A stretch of 64,000 bases of DNA from Pseudomonas sp. BN417 (GCF_029871205.1 NZ_SSOJ01000140.1:62001-126000), one strand, 5' to 3'. Numbered from the stretch's first letter, positions 1-9,451 are shown. Notes: a model not told the origin generated them from the letters alone. Numbers and translations: made by a program.

Positions 1-1168
1 GAATCAGGAAGCTGCTGCGACCATCGTCGCTACCGTCGCCGAAATCGAAGGTCTCCTGCTCCCAACGCAGGGACACGATCCGCTGCCAGTCGCTGGGTAA
101 CTTGGACTGCCACTGGCCGCCCAGAGTGAAGCGGCGACTCTCGACGTCCACCAGGTTCTCGCGCTGAAGGCCGGTGGTGAAACGCAGGCTGTCGGTGAGC
201 GGCGGATCGAGGGGAATCTCGTACCAGGCGCCGACGTTCTGCCGCACCGGAGACACCTCGGTCTCGGCGCCGAGGCGATGGCCCTGGGGGTTGATCCAGT
301 GACGCGTCCAGTTGGCCCGCGCGCGCGGGCCGACGTCGGTGGAGAAACCGATGCCCAGGCCCACGGTGCTCGGCTTGACCGCCGCCAGCCGGACCTTCAC
401 CGGTATCAGCGGGCCCGCGCCCTTCACCGGGCTGGCGTCCACCCGCACTTCGTCGAAGTAGCCGCTGGCCTGGAGATTCTGGCTCAGTTTGGCGACCTGG
501 TCGGAGTCGTATGGAGTGTTGGCCGGGAAAGGCACCAGGCGCGCCAGCAGGTCCGGGTCGAATGGCGTGTCGCCATCAAAGCTGACCGCGCCCAGGCGGT
601 AGCGCTGGCCGCTGTCATAGACCAACTCGATATCGGCGACGCCGGCGCGCGGGTCGACATCCAGGCGCTGGCGGGTGAAACGGCCGTCGAAGTAGCCGTA
701 GCGCAGCGCCTGGTTCTGGATCAGTTTCTTGGCGTCCTCGTAGGCGCCGTGATTGAGCTGGGCGCCGGGTTTCAGCGCCTTGCTCTCGGGCACGCGGAAC
801 GCCTTGTGCGCGCTGGCCTCGCCGTCGATGCGCACCTGGACGTTGCGCAGCCGCACGGGTTCGCCGGGGACCACCAGCAGGTGCAGGGCCGGGTCCTTGC
901 CACCCTCGACGCGGCTGTCGATCTCGGCCTGGTAGTAGCCCAGCGCCTGGGCGGCCAGGCGCGCCTGCTCCTCGGCGGCACGCCGAAAACGTCGCAGGGC
1001 CTCTTCGTTGCGATCGCCAACAGCGCCGATGTAGGCCTCGATATTGGCCTTCAGCGCCGCGTTGGCAGGGTCGACCTTCACATCCAGCGCGGACTTGGCC
1101 AGCGCCAGACTGCTAATGCAGAGCAGGGCCACCAGCAGCGGCCCGCGCAATCCTTGGCAGAATTTCAT
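1..1168 (-). CDS. tamA: Translocation and assembly module subunit TamA, C-terminus cut by window edge
   Basis: An Omp85-family outer-membrane protein. With TamB, TamA helps insert autotransporters and other beta-barrels into the outer membrane. About 389 residues are visible. They start [17 protein letters not shown], a signal peptide ending near ALA, followed by three POTRA-like repeats over roughly residues 25-260. The first strands of the barrel follow ([19 protein letters not shown], then the RRFTLGGQW strand); the rest lies left of base 1. The ATG at 1166-1168 is chosen because the signal peptide begins there. From memory, PAO1 has the same order (PA2543 beside xthA); tamB would then lie further left. 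TamA rather than BamA is favoured by three POTRAs instead of five. Confidence 0.85.
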   Translation of the reverse strand, partial: MKFCQGLRGPLLVALLCISSLALAKSALDVKVDPANAALKANIEAYIGAVGDRNEEALRRFRRAAEEQARLAAQALGYYQAEIDSRVEGGKDPALHLLVVPGEPVRLRNVQVRIDGEASAHKAFRVPESKALKPGAQLNHGAYEDAKKLIQNQALRYGYFDGRFTRQRLDVDPRAGVADIELVYDSGQRYRLGAVSFDGDTPFDPDLLARLVPFPANTPYDSDQVAKLSQNLQASGYFDEVRVDASPVKGAGPLIPVKVRLAAVKPSTVGLGIGFSTDVGPRARANWTRHWINPQGHRLGAETEVSPVRQNVGAWYEIPLDPPLTDSLRFTTGLQRENLVDVESRRFTLGGQWQSKLPSDWQRIVSLRWEQETFDFGDGSDDGRSSFLI

Positions 1169-1216
1169 GCGCGGAATGCTACCACGGCAACCTGCCTCGT
1201 CCTTCGGAAATGCCTG

Positions 1217-1879
1217 TCAGCCGCTGGCTTGCATCACCGGCCGCGGGTTGGGATGGAAGAATACGTGCTCGACCACCGGCCCCAGCGCCACCTCCCCCAC
1301 TTCCTCGTAACCCTGGCGCTTGTAGAAGTCGAGGTAGCGGACGTTGCCTGTATCCAGCACCACGCCTTGCGAGCCGTCGTCTTCGGCGCACCAGTTGTGC
1401 AGCGCTTCCAGCAGCTTCTCACCGAGGTGGCGGCCCTGGAACTCCGGGTGGACGCCCAGCAGTGGCAGCACGTGGTACGGGCCAGGCGGCAGGCAGGCGA
1501 GCACGGCGTCGTGGTAGTCGAGGTAGCGGCGGGTGCAGCGGAAGCCAGTGGTCAGCAGCATGCGCAGGCGCCAACCCCAGCTTTCGGTGATGTCCAGGCG
1601 GCGCTGCGGCGGGGCGATCAGGGCGATCCCCACCAGCCGCTCCTCGATCAGCAGGCCGATCGCCGGCAGTTCCTGGAAGAAATGCTGCTGCACCAGTTCG
1701 CGCACTGTGGCGCGCACCCGCTGTTCATAACCGGGGCGTTCGGCCTCGAACAGATAGGCGAAGGTGGGCTCGTGGCGGTACGCGTGGTACAGCAGGGAGC
1801 GGGCTTCGCGGCTATAACCGCCGTCCAGCAGGCGCACCTCGACCGGAGCGCTGGGGATGTAACCGGGCATTCGCGGCAC
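1217..1879 (-). CDS. GNAT-family N-acetyltransferase
   Basis: Probable acetyl-CoA-dependent N-acyltransferase of 220 residues; the substrate cannot be told from sequence. The C-terminal half has the GNAT core: strand [27 protein letters not shown] at about residues 137-163 contains the Q/R-x-x-G-x-G/A-type acetyl-CoA loop (QGRHLG). It is followed by [21 protein letters not shown], the usual beta6-alpha4 'yekrGF' segment. The N-terminal half is less conserved. Two in-frame Met codons lie close together (1879 and 1870) and I could not decide between them from the ribosome-binding site. It sits between tamA and xthA, reads away from xthA, and shares that promoter region. Confidence 0.75.
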   Translation of the reverse strand: MPRMPGYIPSAPVEVRLLDGGYSREARSLLYHAYRHEPTFAYLFEAERPGYEQRVRATVRELVQQHFFQELPAIGLLIEERLVGIALIAPPQRRLDITESWGWRLRMLLTTGFRCTRRYLDYHDAVLACLPPGPYHVLPLLGVHPEFQGRHLGEKLLEALHNWCAEDDGSQGVVLDTGNVRYLDFYKRQGYEEVGEVALGPVVEHVFFHPNPRPVMQASG

Positions 1880-2002
1880 CTCATTTGTTATGGGATTGTC
1901 GGGCCAAGAGGGAAATTAGCACCTGTTCCTCCACCCGGCCATGCGACTGGCCCGCCATGCGCCTATGGGCTAGCATCCGCTTTTTCCCAGGAAGGCTCAG
2001 CG

Positions 2003-2815
2003 ATGAAGATCGTTTCTTTCAATATCAATGGCCTGCGGGCGCGTCCCCACCAGCTCGAAGCGCTGATCGCCAAGCACCAGCCGGACGTGATCGGCCTGCA
2101 GGAAACCAAGGTTTCCGACGACCAGTTCCCGGAAGCCGAAATTCGCCAGCTCGGCTACCACGTCCACTATCACGGGCAGAAAGGCCACTACGGCGTCGCC
2201 CTGCTCTCCCGCCAGGAGCCCCTGTCGCTGGTCAAGGGCCTCCCAGCTGACGACGAGGATTCCCAGCGCCGTTTCATCTACGGCACCTTCGCCGATGCCC
2301 AGGGCAACCCGGTGACCGTGATGAATGGTTACTTCCCCCAGGGCGAGAGCCGCGATCATCCGGTCAAGTTCCCGGCCAAGGAACGCTTCTATGCGGACCT
2401 GCAGGGGCTGCTGGAGAGTCAGTTCCAGCCGAGCCAACCACTGGTGGTGATGGGCGATATCAATATCTCGCCGGAGGACTGCGACATCGGCATTGGCGAA
2501 GAGAACCGCAAGCGCTGGCTGAAGACCGGCAAGTGCAGCTTCCTGCCGGAAGAACGCGAATGGCTGGCGCGCCTGAAGAGCTGGGGACTGGTGGACAGCT
2601 TCCGCCACCTCAACCCCGAGGTGAACGATCGCTTCAGCTGGTTCGACTACCGCAGCCGCGGCTTCGAGGACAATCCCAAGCGTGGCCTGCGCATCGACGT
2701 GATCCTGGCCACCAGCCCGCTGCAGGCGCGGATCAAGGATGCGGGGATCGACTACGACCTGCGCGGGATGGAAAAGCCGTCCGACCATGCGCCGATCTGG
2801 CTGGAGCTGGCGTGA
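2003..2815 (+). CDS. xthA: Exodeoxyribonuclease III
   Basis: DNA-repair AP endonuclease and 3'-5' exonuclease of the EEP (endonuclease/exonuclease/phosphatase) fold, 270 residues, the usual length. Landmarks match E. coli XthA: SFNINGLR with N7, GLQETK with E34, the GDINISP loop (catalytic Asp and Asn), the RIDVIL strand and the terminal DHAPIW with the active-site His. A much longer open frame runs upstream into the neighbouring gene's antisense, but the ATG at 2003 is preceded by AGGAAGG at the right distance and begins the conserved MKIVSFN. Followed by an inverted repeat and a clear rho-independent terminator. Confidence 0.95.
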   Translation: MKIVSFNINGLRARPHQLEALIAKHQPDVIGLQETKVSDDQFPEAEIRQLGYHVHYHGQKGHYGVALLSRQEPLSLVKGLPADDEDSQRRFIYGTFADAQGNPVTVMNGYFPQGESRDHPVKFPAKERFYADLQGLLESQFQPSQPLVVMGDINISPEDCDIGIGEENRKRWLKTGKCSFLPEEREWLARLKSWGLVDSFRHLNPEVNDRFSWFDYRSRGFEDNPKRGLRIDVILATSPLQARIKDAGIDYDLRGMEKPSDHAPIWLELA

Positions 2816-2824
2816 AGCCGCTCT

Positions 2825-2909
2825 TGTAGGGTGGAGAGCGCTCTTTTGTCCACCGGCTCTGCCGTGCCGCACACCAATGGTGGATCGGTAAGGCGTGATC
2901 CACCCTACG
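2825..2909. repeat. GTAGGGTGGA...TCCACCCTACG inverted-repeat element
   Basis: The ends are inverted copies: TGTAGGGTGGA at the left and TCCACCCTACG at the right, with GTCCACC/GGTGGAT arms inside. It lies just after xthA. Similar 'TAGGRTGGR' elements occur elsewhere in this window (9447, 39543, 46849, 50459). Confidence 0.7.
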
Positions 2910-2932
2910 CCCAGCGACGGGACCCGCCCATG

Positions 2933-2961
2933 AAAAGGCCCATCAACGATGGGCCTTTTTT
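2933..2961 (+). terminator. Rho-independent terminator after xthA
   Basis: The stem AAAAGGCCCATC/GATGGGCCTTTT has a short loop and ends in a T-run on the plus strand, with an A-run on the other side, so it may work in both directions. Confidence 0.85.
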
Positions 2962-2999
2962 ATGGTTCATCACGGAATTCCGGGGACACAGCGGACGGG

Positions 3000-3560
3000 C
3001 GATCTTGTGTGGGCTTGTTGTTCAACGGCCCAGCTCATTGCCGAGTGGGCGGTGGCTTTCTGTTTCGCCCTCCCGGGCGAGTCCCTTTTCCAGTCGCCGG
3101 ATGGCCGGCCCCGTGAAAAGGAACCAAAAAACTTGCCCCGGCATCCGGCCCCGGCTTCGCCGGGGTGACCAGCCTTCGGCTGTTACTGCGTTTCCCTCGC
3201 TCCATCGTTGCGCCGAGGGCCCGGCGTGAGGGGCCATCCCTGGCCCCACACGCCTCTCGCGGCATCCATGCCGCTCGTCCCTCTCTGCAACGATTCCGCT
3301 CGGCCTCCTGAAGGGGCGAAGTCGCCGCCCCACCCTGTTTGCTCAGTTTCAGGCCGCTGTTGGCTTCAGGACTGTTTGTGCCTCGCCAGCGCGCGCCCCC
3401 CCTCTCCCACCGGGGCGAAGAGGCACGCTGCCGGAAGCACCGCTTCCGGTGGCGATGAGCGACTGAGCGCGCAGCGCTCAGGCTGGGGCGCAGGGCGGGG
3501 GCCGGGGGTGAGGGAAATCCCCGGCAACACGTAGCCAAGAAAGGTGCATTAACCAATCTC
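3000..3560. repeat. Hairpin-rich non-coding dispersed repeat (about 500 bp)
   Basis: No credible gene lies in this 660-base gap: open frames exist on both strands, but they are Arg/Pro-rich and have no start signals. Visible perfect or near-perfect hairpins are CCCCGGC-TTC-GCCGGGG (3149-3165), GGGGCCA-TCCC-TGGCCCC (3230-3247), GCGGCAT-CC-ATGCCGC (3259-3274) and CCGGAAGC-AC-CGCTTCCGG near 3440. The segment CGGCCTCCTGAAGGGGC (about 3300) resembles the core of a long intergenic repeat I recall from Pseudomonas and Xanthomonas genomes. Function is unknown. Confidence 0.5.
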
Positions 3561-3624
3561 GCCAATCCGCCGTAAACCCCACCCGTCCCCGGAAATCCGC
3601 GAAGAACCTTTTTTATTGCCTGAC

Positions 3625-3954
3625 TCAGGCTTCCTTCACCTGTTGCGTCGCGCCGACCCGCATGATGGTCTCGATGGCCTTCTCCAGCGTCGACTCGGAG
3701 TCGTAGAGGTGGCTCCTGGCGATGACCTCCTTGTTGGCCGCACGCAGCTTGAAGTAGTTCTTGCCGCTCGAATCGATGCGCCTTGCATAGCGCTCCTCGT
3801 GCATGCAGTTCTCACGGAACAGGACCATGGCCTCCTCCGCTGCGCCGCGGTTTTCATAAACGCCGGTGTCCAGCAGGGTCTGCGCGTCGGCCGCTTTCAA
3901 ACGCAGGCGCCAGGTGCCTGCAGTGTTCTTGCGCAGCTCGAACCAACTACTCAT
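3625..3954 (-). CDS. DUF1508 (YegP-like) protein with two repeats
   Basis: A 109-residue cytoplasmic protein of two DUF1508 units. Unit 1 covers about residues 3-50 (SSWFELRKNTAGTWRLRLKA, then VYENRGAAEEAMVLFREN) and unit 2 about 58-105 (RIDSSGKNYFKLRAANKEV, then YDSESTLEKAIETI). In this family each unit is a small beta-beta-beta-alpha fold; the molecular role is not established. The start is supported by AAGGAGTG a few bases upstream of the ATG at 3954. No linked operon partner: the gene is convergent with the hairpin-rich repeat and divergent from the PstS-like gene. Confidence 0.8.
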   Translation of the reverse strand: MSSWFELRKNTAGTWRLRLKAADAQTLLDTGVYENRGAAEEAMVLFRENCMHEERYARRIDSSGKNYFKLRAANKEVIARSHLYDSESTLEKAIETIMRVGATQQVKEA

Positions 3955-4159
3955 TCACAACACTCCTTCAAGGATTCAACGGAATGCGCACAAGCGCTGG
4001 CTGAAAGCACCACCGAGGGGATGCTTGCAGCAGCGGGCTACCCTACCCCGCCCCCGATTGCCTGGCTGTAGGACTTGGCTTATCGATCCGTAGGAGCGGC
4101 CAATCCACTTTCTGCGAAATTTCACAGCCGAAGCTCAAAGCCTCATGGCAGAGCCATTT

Positions 4160-4193
4160 CTGTCATATCTCCGTCACCCTGCTGACTTAATCT
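4160..4193 (+). promoter_or_regulatory. Pho box (PhoB site) and -10 for the PstS-OmpA gene
   Basis: CTGTCAT (4160-4166), a 4-base spacer, then CCGTCAC (4171-4177) make two 7-bp direct repeats in the PhoB arrangement CTGTCAT-N4-CTGTCAT. A plausible -10 (TAATCT, about 4188-4193) lies 10 bases further, the standard distance when a Pho box replaces the -35. The predicted transcript would start near 4200, so translation must start downstream of it. Confidence 0.75.
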
Positions 4194-4231
4194 CGCGACT
4201 CCTTCCACCCCCTCGAACAAGGTGTCTACCC

Positions 4232-5599
4232 ATGCCGCGCGCCATGACCGCCAGCGACAAGGATCTGTGGGGCCGTGCCCTCAGCATGTTGCTGCTCGGT
4301 TTCGTCTGCTATGCCTTCCCCTGGTCGGTATTCGCCGCCCAACCCACCACCGTCCTGCGCATCCAGGGCTCCAACACCATTGGCGCCAAGCTGGGGCCGG
4401 CGCTGGTCAAGGGGATGATGGAGGAGGAAGGCCTGCGCTCCATCCAGCAGACGCCGGGCGACCGGGAGAACGAAGTGCATATCCTCGGCCATGATGCCCA
4501 GGGCAATCAGGTGCAGGTTGAACTGGCGGCCCATGGCTCCTCCACCGGCTTCGCCGCACTCAAGGACGGCAGCGCCGAGCTGGCCGCCTCCTCGCGCCCG
4601 ATCAAGGACGCCGAGTTCCAGGACCTGGCCAACTTCGGCGACCTGCGCAGCCAGTACGCCGAACAGGTGATCGCCATCGATGGCCTGGCCATCATCCAGC
4701 ACCCGGCCAACCCCTTGCGAGCCCTGACCACGGCGCAGTTGGCCGCGGTTTTCGCCGGGGAGGTAAAGACCTGGGAAGAGCTCGGCGGCCAGGGTGGCGC
4801 CATCCACCTCTACGCCCGCGATGACCAGTCCGGCACCTACGACACCTTCAAGGAACTGGTGCTGACCCGCCAGGGCAAGAGCCTGGCCGCCGGTGCCCAG
4901 CGCTTCGAATCCAACGACAAGCTGTCCGCCGCCGTCAGCGCCGACCCGCAGGGCATCGGCTTCGTCGGCCTGGCCTCGATCAACCAGGCCCGCGCCCTTG
5001 CCATTGCCGACGGCGACTCCCAGGCCATGGCGCCCAGCGCGGACCTGATCGCCACCGAGGACTACCCGCTGTCGCGCCGACTCTTCCTCTATATCAAACC
5101 GGGCGAACAGAACCGCTGGGCCAAGGCACTGGTTCAGTTCGCCCAGGGCCCGCGTGGCCAGGCGATAGTCGGCCAGACTGGCTTCGTCGCCCAACAGGTG
5201 CAGGCGATCAAGGTCCAGGCGCAGCAGGACATGCCGCCGAGCTACCGCGAGCTGGCCGCCGGCGCCCAGCGCCTGTCGGTGAACTTCCGCTTCCAGGAAG
5301 GCAACGCCAACCTCGACAACAAGGCCCTGCGCGACGTGCAACGGGTGCTGGACTACCTCAAGCAGACCAGCAAGCTGGAGCGGAAAGTGGTGTTGGTGGG
5401 CTTCGGCGATCCCAAGGAAGACCCGCAGCGCGCCGCACTGTTGTCCAAGCTGCGCGCCATGGCGGTACGTCGCGAGCTGACCAGGGGCGGCGTGGTCCTG
5501 CGGGAAGTTACCGGCCTCGGCGATGAGCTGCCGGTGGCGGCCAACACGGCCGAGGAAGGGCGGATTCGCAACCGCCGGGTGGAGGTCTGGGTGTACTGA
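4232..5599 (+). CDS. PstS-like phosphate-binding domain fused to OmpA-like domain
   Basis: A 455-residue exported protein. After a signal peptide (ending VFAAQ) comes a periplasmic phosphate-binding domain of the PBP_like_2/PstS type, about residues 35-320. It carries LRIQGSNTIGAKLGP, ASSRPIKDAEF, DGLAIIQHPANPL, YARDDQSGTYDTFKE and DPQGIGFVGLASI. A C-terminal OmpA-like domain follows (about 345-455), with NANLDNKALRDVQRVLDYL and the peptidoglycan-type ending NTAEEGRIRNRRVEVWVY. It probably captures phosphate or senses it while anchored at the cell wall. Start 4232 is preferred over an in-frame start at 4145 because the Pho-box promoter lies between them and AAGG precedes 4232. No pst permease genes are nearby. 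Confidence 0.85.
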   Translation: MPRAMTASDKDLWGRALSMLLLGFVCYAFPWSVFAAQPTTVLRIQGSNTIGAKLGPALVKGMMEEEGLRSIQQTPGDRENEVHILGHDAQGNQVQVELAAHGSSTGFAALKDGSAELAASSRPIKDAEFQDLANFGDLRSQYAEQVIAIDGLAIIQHPANPLRALTTAQLAAVFAGEVKTWEELGGQGGAIHLYARDDQSGTYDTFKELVLTRQGKSLAAGAQRFESNDKLSAAVSADPQGIGFVGLASINQARALAIADGDSQAMAPSADLIATEDYPLSRRLFLYIKPGEQNRWAKALVQFAQGPRGQAIVGQTGFVAQQVQAIKVQAQQDMPPSYRELAAGAQRLSVNFRFQEGNANLDNKALRDVQRVLDYLKQTSKLERKVVLVGFGDPKEDPQRAALLSKLRAMAVRRELTRGGVVLREVTGLGDELPVAANTAEEGRIRNRRVEVWVY

Positions 5600-5633
5600 G
5601 CCACCCGCCCTCTCGCATCCAGGCTCCTACATG

Positions 5634-5667
5634 AAAGGCCCCTCCCCCGGATCGGGAGAGGGGCCTT
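5634..5667. terminator. Bidirectional terminator between convergent genes
   Basis: AAAGGCCCCTC and GAGGGGCCTT arms flank a short CCCCGGATCGGGA core, in the 70-base gap between the PstS-OmpA gene and the receptor gene. Confidence 0.8.
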
Positions 5668-5673
5668 GCCGCA

Positions 5674-7923
5674 TCAGAAGTCGAAGCGGGTGGTCAGCAT
5701 AAAGTTGCGCGGATCGCCGTAGAAACCGCCCTCATAGAAGCCCAAGTTGCTGAAGTACTTCTTGTCGGTAAGGTTGTTGCCGTTGAGGGTAACCGACACC
5801 TGCTCGGTGACCTGGTACTTGGCCATGGCATCCAGCACCCAGTAGCTCTCCTGGGTGTACTCGAAGTCGCTGGCATTGGTCGCCGGATTCCACACGTCCT
5901 TCCAGATCTTGCTCTGCCAGCTGACCGAGCCGCCGATGGTCAGCTTGTTGAACTGGCCAGGCAGGCGGTAGCTGGTGGACAGGCGGAACATGTTCTCGGG
6001 CTCAGTGGTGGAAATCTTGTTGTCGTCGCCATCGCGGGTGATGCGATGGGTGTAGCCACCCTGCACCTGCCAGTCAGGCATCAGCTCGCCGGCCACTTCG
6101 AGTTCGAAGCCCTTGGTCTGGGCGCCCTGCACCGCGCGGAAGGCGGACTTGTTGCTCACCGGGTCGAAGCCGGCCTCCTCCGCGAGGTTGTCCTGCTTGA
6201 CCTCGAACACGGCGGCGCTGGCATTCAGGCGGCCATCGAAGAATTCGGCTTTCAGGCCCAGCTCGTAGCTGTCGCCCTCTTCCGGCTCGATCGCCTTGCC
6301 ACTGGCATCCTGCTCGCTCTCGTGGGGCTTGAAGATGCTGGTGTAGCTGGCATAGACCGAGTAGGTGTCGTTGAGGTCGTAGACCACGCCGGCATAGGGC
6401 ACCACCACGCCATTTTCCTGCAGGTCCTGCTGCTTGGCGCTCTGGCCGGTGGCGAGGTCGGTGCCGGTGCTGTCCAGCTGCCAGTTGGAGACCCGGCTGC
6501 CGAGGATGATCGACAGGTCATCGGTGGGCTTGAAGCGGCCGGTCAGGTAGGCGGCGGTTTCCTTCAGGTCGGTGTCGACCCTGGACACCGGGCTGCCCCA
6601 GTCCGGCTCGGGGAAGTCGCCGGTCCAGCCATCGATGGTTGGCACACTGTCGAAGAAGAACGGCCAGTTGGTCTCGTTGGATTCGATATCGCGGTGCGAC
6701 AGGCCGACCACCAGCTCATGCTCGCGGCCGAGCAGCTGGAAAGGACCGCTGGCATAGAGGTCGTAGGCGTTCTGGGTGGTCTCGTAGCGGTACTTGCCGC
6801 GCCAGATGGACATTCCGGTGCCATCCACCGGGTTGGGGTTGCCGCTGGCGGCCGAGCCGAGGGTGATGGGCGAGTCGGTCTCGGTGCGGGTGATGGAGGC
6901 CTTTACCACCCAGTCCTGGGCCAGGCGCTGCTCCAGGGTCACGAAGGAGTTGTCGGCGGTGTTGTCCCACTGACTCCACTTGGTGCCCGGGTTGAACGAC
7001 CGGGAAAAGGTGAACTCATTGCCGTTGCTGTCCACCAGCGGCGTCGAGGAACCCCAGGACGAACCGTCCGGACGATTGGTCTGGCGGCTCAGGCCGGCGC
7101 TCAGCAGGGTGTCGTCGGTGATGTCGGTTTCGAGGATGCCGTAGAAGACCTGCTTCTTCTCGGACAGGTGGTCCATGAAGGACTGGCCGTCCTCATAGGC
7201 GGTGACGAAGCGGCCGCGCACATTGCCCTGCAGGGTCAGCGAACCGCCGATGTCGAATTCGCTGCGGTAGGTGTCCCAACTGCCGGCACTGGCCGACACA
7301 TAACCGGACAGTTCGCGGGTCGGACGCTTGCGCACCAGGTTGACGGTAGCCGAGGGGCTGCCGAAGCCGCTGAGCAGGCCGGTGGAGCCCTTCAGCACTT
7401 CCACGCGGTCGTAGATGACCATGTCGGCCTGATCGATACCGTTGCCGAAACGAAACGCCGCCGGAATGCCATCGATCTGGAAGTTGTCGATCTCGAAGCC
7501 CCGCGAACGGAACTCGACCCGGCTGCTGTCCAGCTTGTTGGCAGTGATGCCGGGAGTCTTTGACAGTACGTCACCAATGCTGGTCAGGCCCTGGTCATCC
7601 ATCTGCTGACGGGTGATGACACTGACCGATTGCGGGGTTTCGCGAGGCGACAGCGACAGCTTGGTGGCGGTGCTCGTCGAGCCGGTGGTGTAGGAACCCG
7701 TGCCTTCTGTGGTTTCACCCAGGCGGTTGTCGGTGATGGCCGTAGCCCCCAGTTCCAGCGTTCCATTGCCGTTTTCCTGCTCGTCGGCGAGCACCACACC
7801 GGCCTGCAATGCCAAGGTCACGCCCAGGATCGCTACGGACAACGGGTGACGCTCGATCCGTGCGGCAACGGCATCCCCAGCCGTCTCGACCGCGTTGAAC
7901 GCATTTCGCTGTTGCACTCTCAA
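5674..7923 (-). CDS. TonB-dependent siderophore receptor
   Basis: Outer-membrane receptor for an iron-siderophore complex, 749 residues, TIGR01783-like. A long N-region and signal peptide (cleavage near VVLADEQ) is followed directly by a TonB-box-like LELGATAIT, the plug domain (RETPQSVSVITRQQM, GDVLSKTPGI, EFRSRGFEIDNFQIDGIP, VEVLKGSTGLLSGFG) and a 22-strand barrel ending LTTRFDF with the usual terminal Phe. There is no STN signalling domain and no FecIR-type sigma/anti-sigma pair beside it, so regulation by Fur alone is likely, though I found no clean Fur box. Ferrioxamine-, ferrichrome- and pyoverdine-type ligands are all possible. Confidence 0.88.
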   Translation of the reverse strand: MRVQQRNAFNAVETAGDAVAARIERHPLSVAILGVTLALQAGVVLADEQENGNGTLELGATAITDNRLGETTEGTGSYTTGSTSTATKLSLSPRETPQSVSVITRQQMDDQGLTSIGDVLSKTPGITANKLDSSRVEFRSRGFEIDNFQIDGIPAAFRFGNGIDQADMVIYDRVEVLKGSTGLLSGFGSPSATVNLVRKRPTRELSGYVSASAGSWDTYRSEFDIGGSLTLQGNVRGRFVTAYEDGQSFMDHLSEKKQVFYGILETDITDDTLLSAGLSRQTNRPDGSSWGSSTPLVDSNGNEFTFSRSFNPGTKWSQWDNTADNSFVTLEQRLAQDWVVKASITRTETDSPITLGSAASGNPNPVDGTGMSIWRGKYRYETTQNAYDLYASGPFQLLGREHELVVGLSHRDIESNETNWPFFFDSVPTIDGWTGDFPEPDWGSPVSRVDTDLKETAAYLTGRFKPTDDLSIILGSRVSNWQLDSTGTDLATGQSAKQQDLQENGVVVPYAGVVYDLNDTYSVYASYTSIFKPHESEQDASGKAIEPEEGDSYELGLKAEFFDGRLNASAAVFEVKQDNLAEEAGFDPVSNKSAFRAVQGAQTKGFELEVAGELMPDWQVQGGYTHRITRDGDDNKISTTEPENMFRLSTSYRLPGQFNKLTIGGSVSWQSKIWKDVWNPATNASDFEYTQESYWVLDAMAKYQVTEQVSVTLNGNNLTDKKYFSNLGFYEGGFYGDPRNFMLTTRFDF

Positions 7924-8268
7924 ACCCCTTGGATGGTCTATCTGCTTGGTGGCCGGCTAACCACTGGCTTTCTTCTTTTTGCTGTGTGCAACGCCCTTGG
8001 CTGGAGCCTGGCGACCGTGCAGGCGGGATCGCATCTGACGGCGGATGCGAAGACCACTATCCAATGTGACTAATTTTCAATTGCTAATCTATTTGCTTCT
8101 CACTTGCATAAAAAGAGTTTTCCTACAAAGGGCAAAGATTTGTTACAGCAGCCTCGTTCCAGACCGGTGCGACGAGCGACTAGGCTTTTCCTGTGACGCC
8201 GGGCCCCTCTGACGGCTGCCAACCGCCATGTCGGAGTCACTGTTCAACGACGACAGAAGGAGGGGCGC

Positions 8269-9279
8269 ATGGCAGCTCTACAGGCATTTCTCACCGCCGA
8301 CTTCCTCGGCACCGCCACTTGGTTGTGGCTCGTCTTCCTCGGCATAGTCCTCGCCCTGCTGGTCTTCGACCTCGGGGTACTGCACCGTGACCAGCATGAA
8401 ATCGAGGTGCGCGAAAGCCTGCTGCTCTACAGCGGCTACTTCAGCGTCGGCATGCTATTCGGGATCTGGGTCTGGTTCCAGCTGGGTGCGCAGAGTGCCC
8501 TGGAGTTCTACACGGGCTTCCTCGTGGAGCAGTCGTTGTCCATGGACAACGTCTTCGTCATGGCGATGATCTTCGGCTTCTTCGCCGTCCCCCGCCGCTA
8601 CCAGCACCGGGTGCTGTTCTGGGGCATCATCGGCGTGATCGTGCTGCGCGCCATCATGATCGGCGTGGGTAGCGCCCTGGTGAAGGAGTTCGACTGGATC
8701 CTCTACGTCTTTGGCGCCTTCCTGCTGTTCACCGGCGTGAAGATGCTCGTCACCAGGGAGGACGCCCATCCGGACCTGGCCAACAACCCGGTGCTGAAGT
8801 TCGTCCGCCGCCATATGCGGGTCACCGATGACCTACATGGCGCGCACTTCTTCGTGCGCCTGAAACAGGCCGGCCAGAGCAAGGGCCTGCTCTACGCCAC
8901 CCCGCTGTTCCTCGCCCTGGTGCTGATCGAACTGGCCGACCTGGTGTTCGCCGTGGACAGCGTGCCGGCGATCTTCGCCATCACCCAGGACCCGTTCGTC
9001 GTCTACACCTCGAACATCTTCGCCATCCTCGGCTTGCGTTCCCTGTATTTCGCCCTGGCGGCGCTGATGCACCGCTTCGTCTACCTGAAGTACGCCCTGG
9101 CGCTGGTGCTGATCTTCATCGGCGGGAAGATTTTCCTGCACGGTTTCATTGGCAAGATTCCCGCCCTGGTATCACTTGGCGTAACCTTCGGCCTACTTGC
9201 CGGTGGCGTGATCTTGTCCCTTTTCAAGACCCGCAACACCCCGGCCCGGAGCACGGGAGATCTGGAGAAACATGGCTGA
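8269..9279 (+). CDS. TerC-family integral membrane protein (Alx-like)
   Basis: A 336-residue inner-membrane protein with about eight to nine hydrophobic segments. TerC motifs are FLVEQSLSMDNVFVMAMIF (about residues 82-100) and IELADLVFAVDSVPAIFAI (about 222-240). Their acidic residues are conserved in Alx/TerC/MeeF proteins, which are linked to manganese export and metal insertion into secreted enzymes. AAGGAGG lies just before the ATG. The stop overlaps the start of the next small gene by eight bases. The leader between 8104 and 8268 has no yybP-ykoY riboswitch core that I could recognise, although alx genes often carry one. Confidence 0.9.
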   Translation: MAALQAFLTADFLGTATWLWLVFLGIVLALLVFDLGVLHRDQHEIEVRESLLLYSGYFSVGMLFGIWVWFQLGAQSALEFYTGFLVEQSLSMDNVFVMAMIFGFFAVPRRYQHRVLFWGIIGVIVLRAIMIGVGSALVKEFDWILYVFGAFLLFTGVKMLVTREDAHPDLANNPVLKFVRRHMRVTDDLHGAHFFVRLKQAGQSKGLLYATPLFLALVLIELADLVFAVDSVPAIFAITQDPFVVYTSNIFAILGLRSLYFALAALMHRFVYLKYALALVLIFIGGKIFLHGFIGKIPALVSLGVTFGLLAGGVILSLFKTRNTPARSTGDLEKHG

Positions 9280-9451
9280 AGTACGGATCGAACCGTTCGA
9301 GAAAGATGGCCGGACATTCTGGCGCGTACGCCTGGGCCAACGTGGCCTGACCTTCCACGAGGAACTGGCCGCCCGTACCTTCGCGGCGCAGCTGCACTTG
9401 CGGATGGGGTGGCTGCGGACAAGCGCGGGACCGGAGAAGCACGAGTCGTAG
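9272..9451 (+). CDS. Small protein of unknown function, translationally coupled to the TerC gene
   Basis: A 59-residue protein starting at an ATG inside the last codons of the TerC-family gene (ATGGCTGA overlap). The sequence begins MAEVRIEPFEKDGRTFWRV and continues GLTFHEELAARTFAAQLHLRM, so it is soluble and mildly charged, with alternating beta/alpha character. Codon third positions are GC-rich like the neighbours. The stop codon TAG lies inside the left arm of a dispersed repeat (GTAGGATGGGT), so the present C-terminus may have been set by the repeat. I do not recognise the family. Confidence 0.55.
   Translation: MAEVRIEPFEKDGRTFWRVRLGQRGLTFHEELAARTFAAQLHLRMGWLRTSAGPEKHES

Noticed and set aside
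278-2815. A single 845-residue reading frame spanning the left region on the plus strand
   Set aside because: Its first two thirds are antisense to tamA and the GNAT gene; only the end from 2003 is xthA, with its own ribosome-binding site.
8060-8120. Fur box upstream of the siderophore receptor
   Set aside because: The AT-rich stretch AATTTTCAATTGCTAAT is suggestive but does not fit the 19-bp consensus well enough to call.
8104-8268. yybP-ykoY manganese riboswitch before the TerC-family gene
   Set aside because: Expected for some alx genes, but I could not find the conserved internal-loop sequence or the two facing stems.
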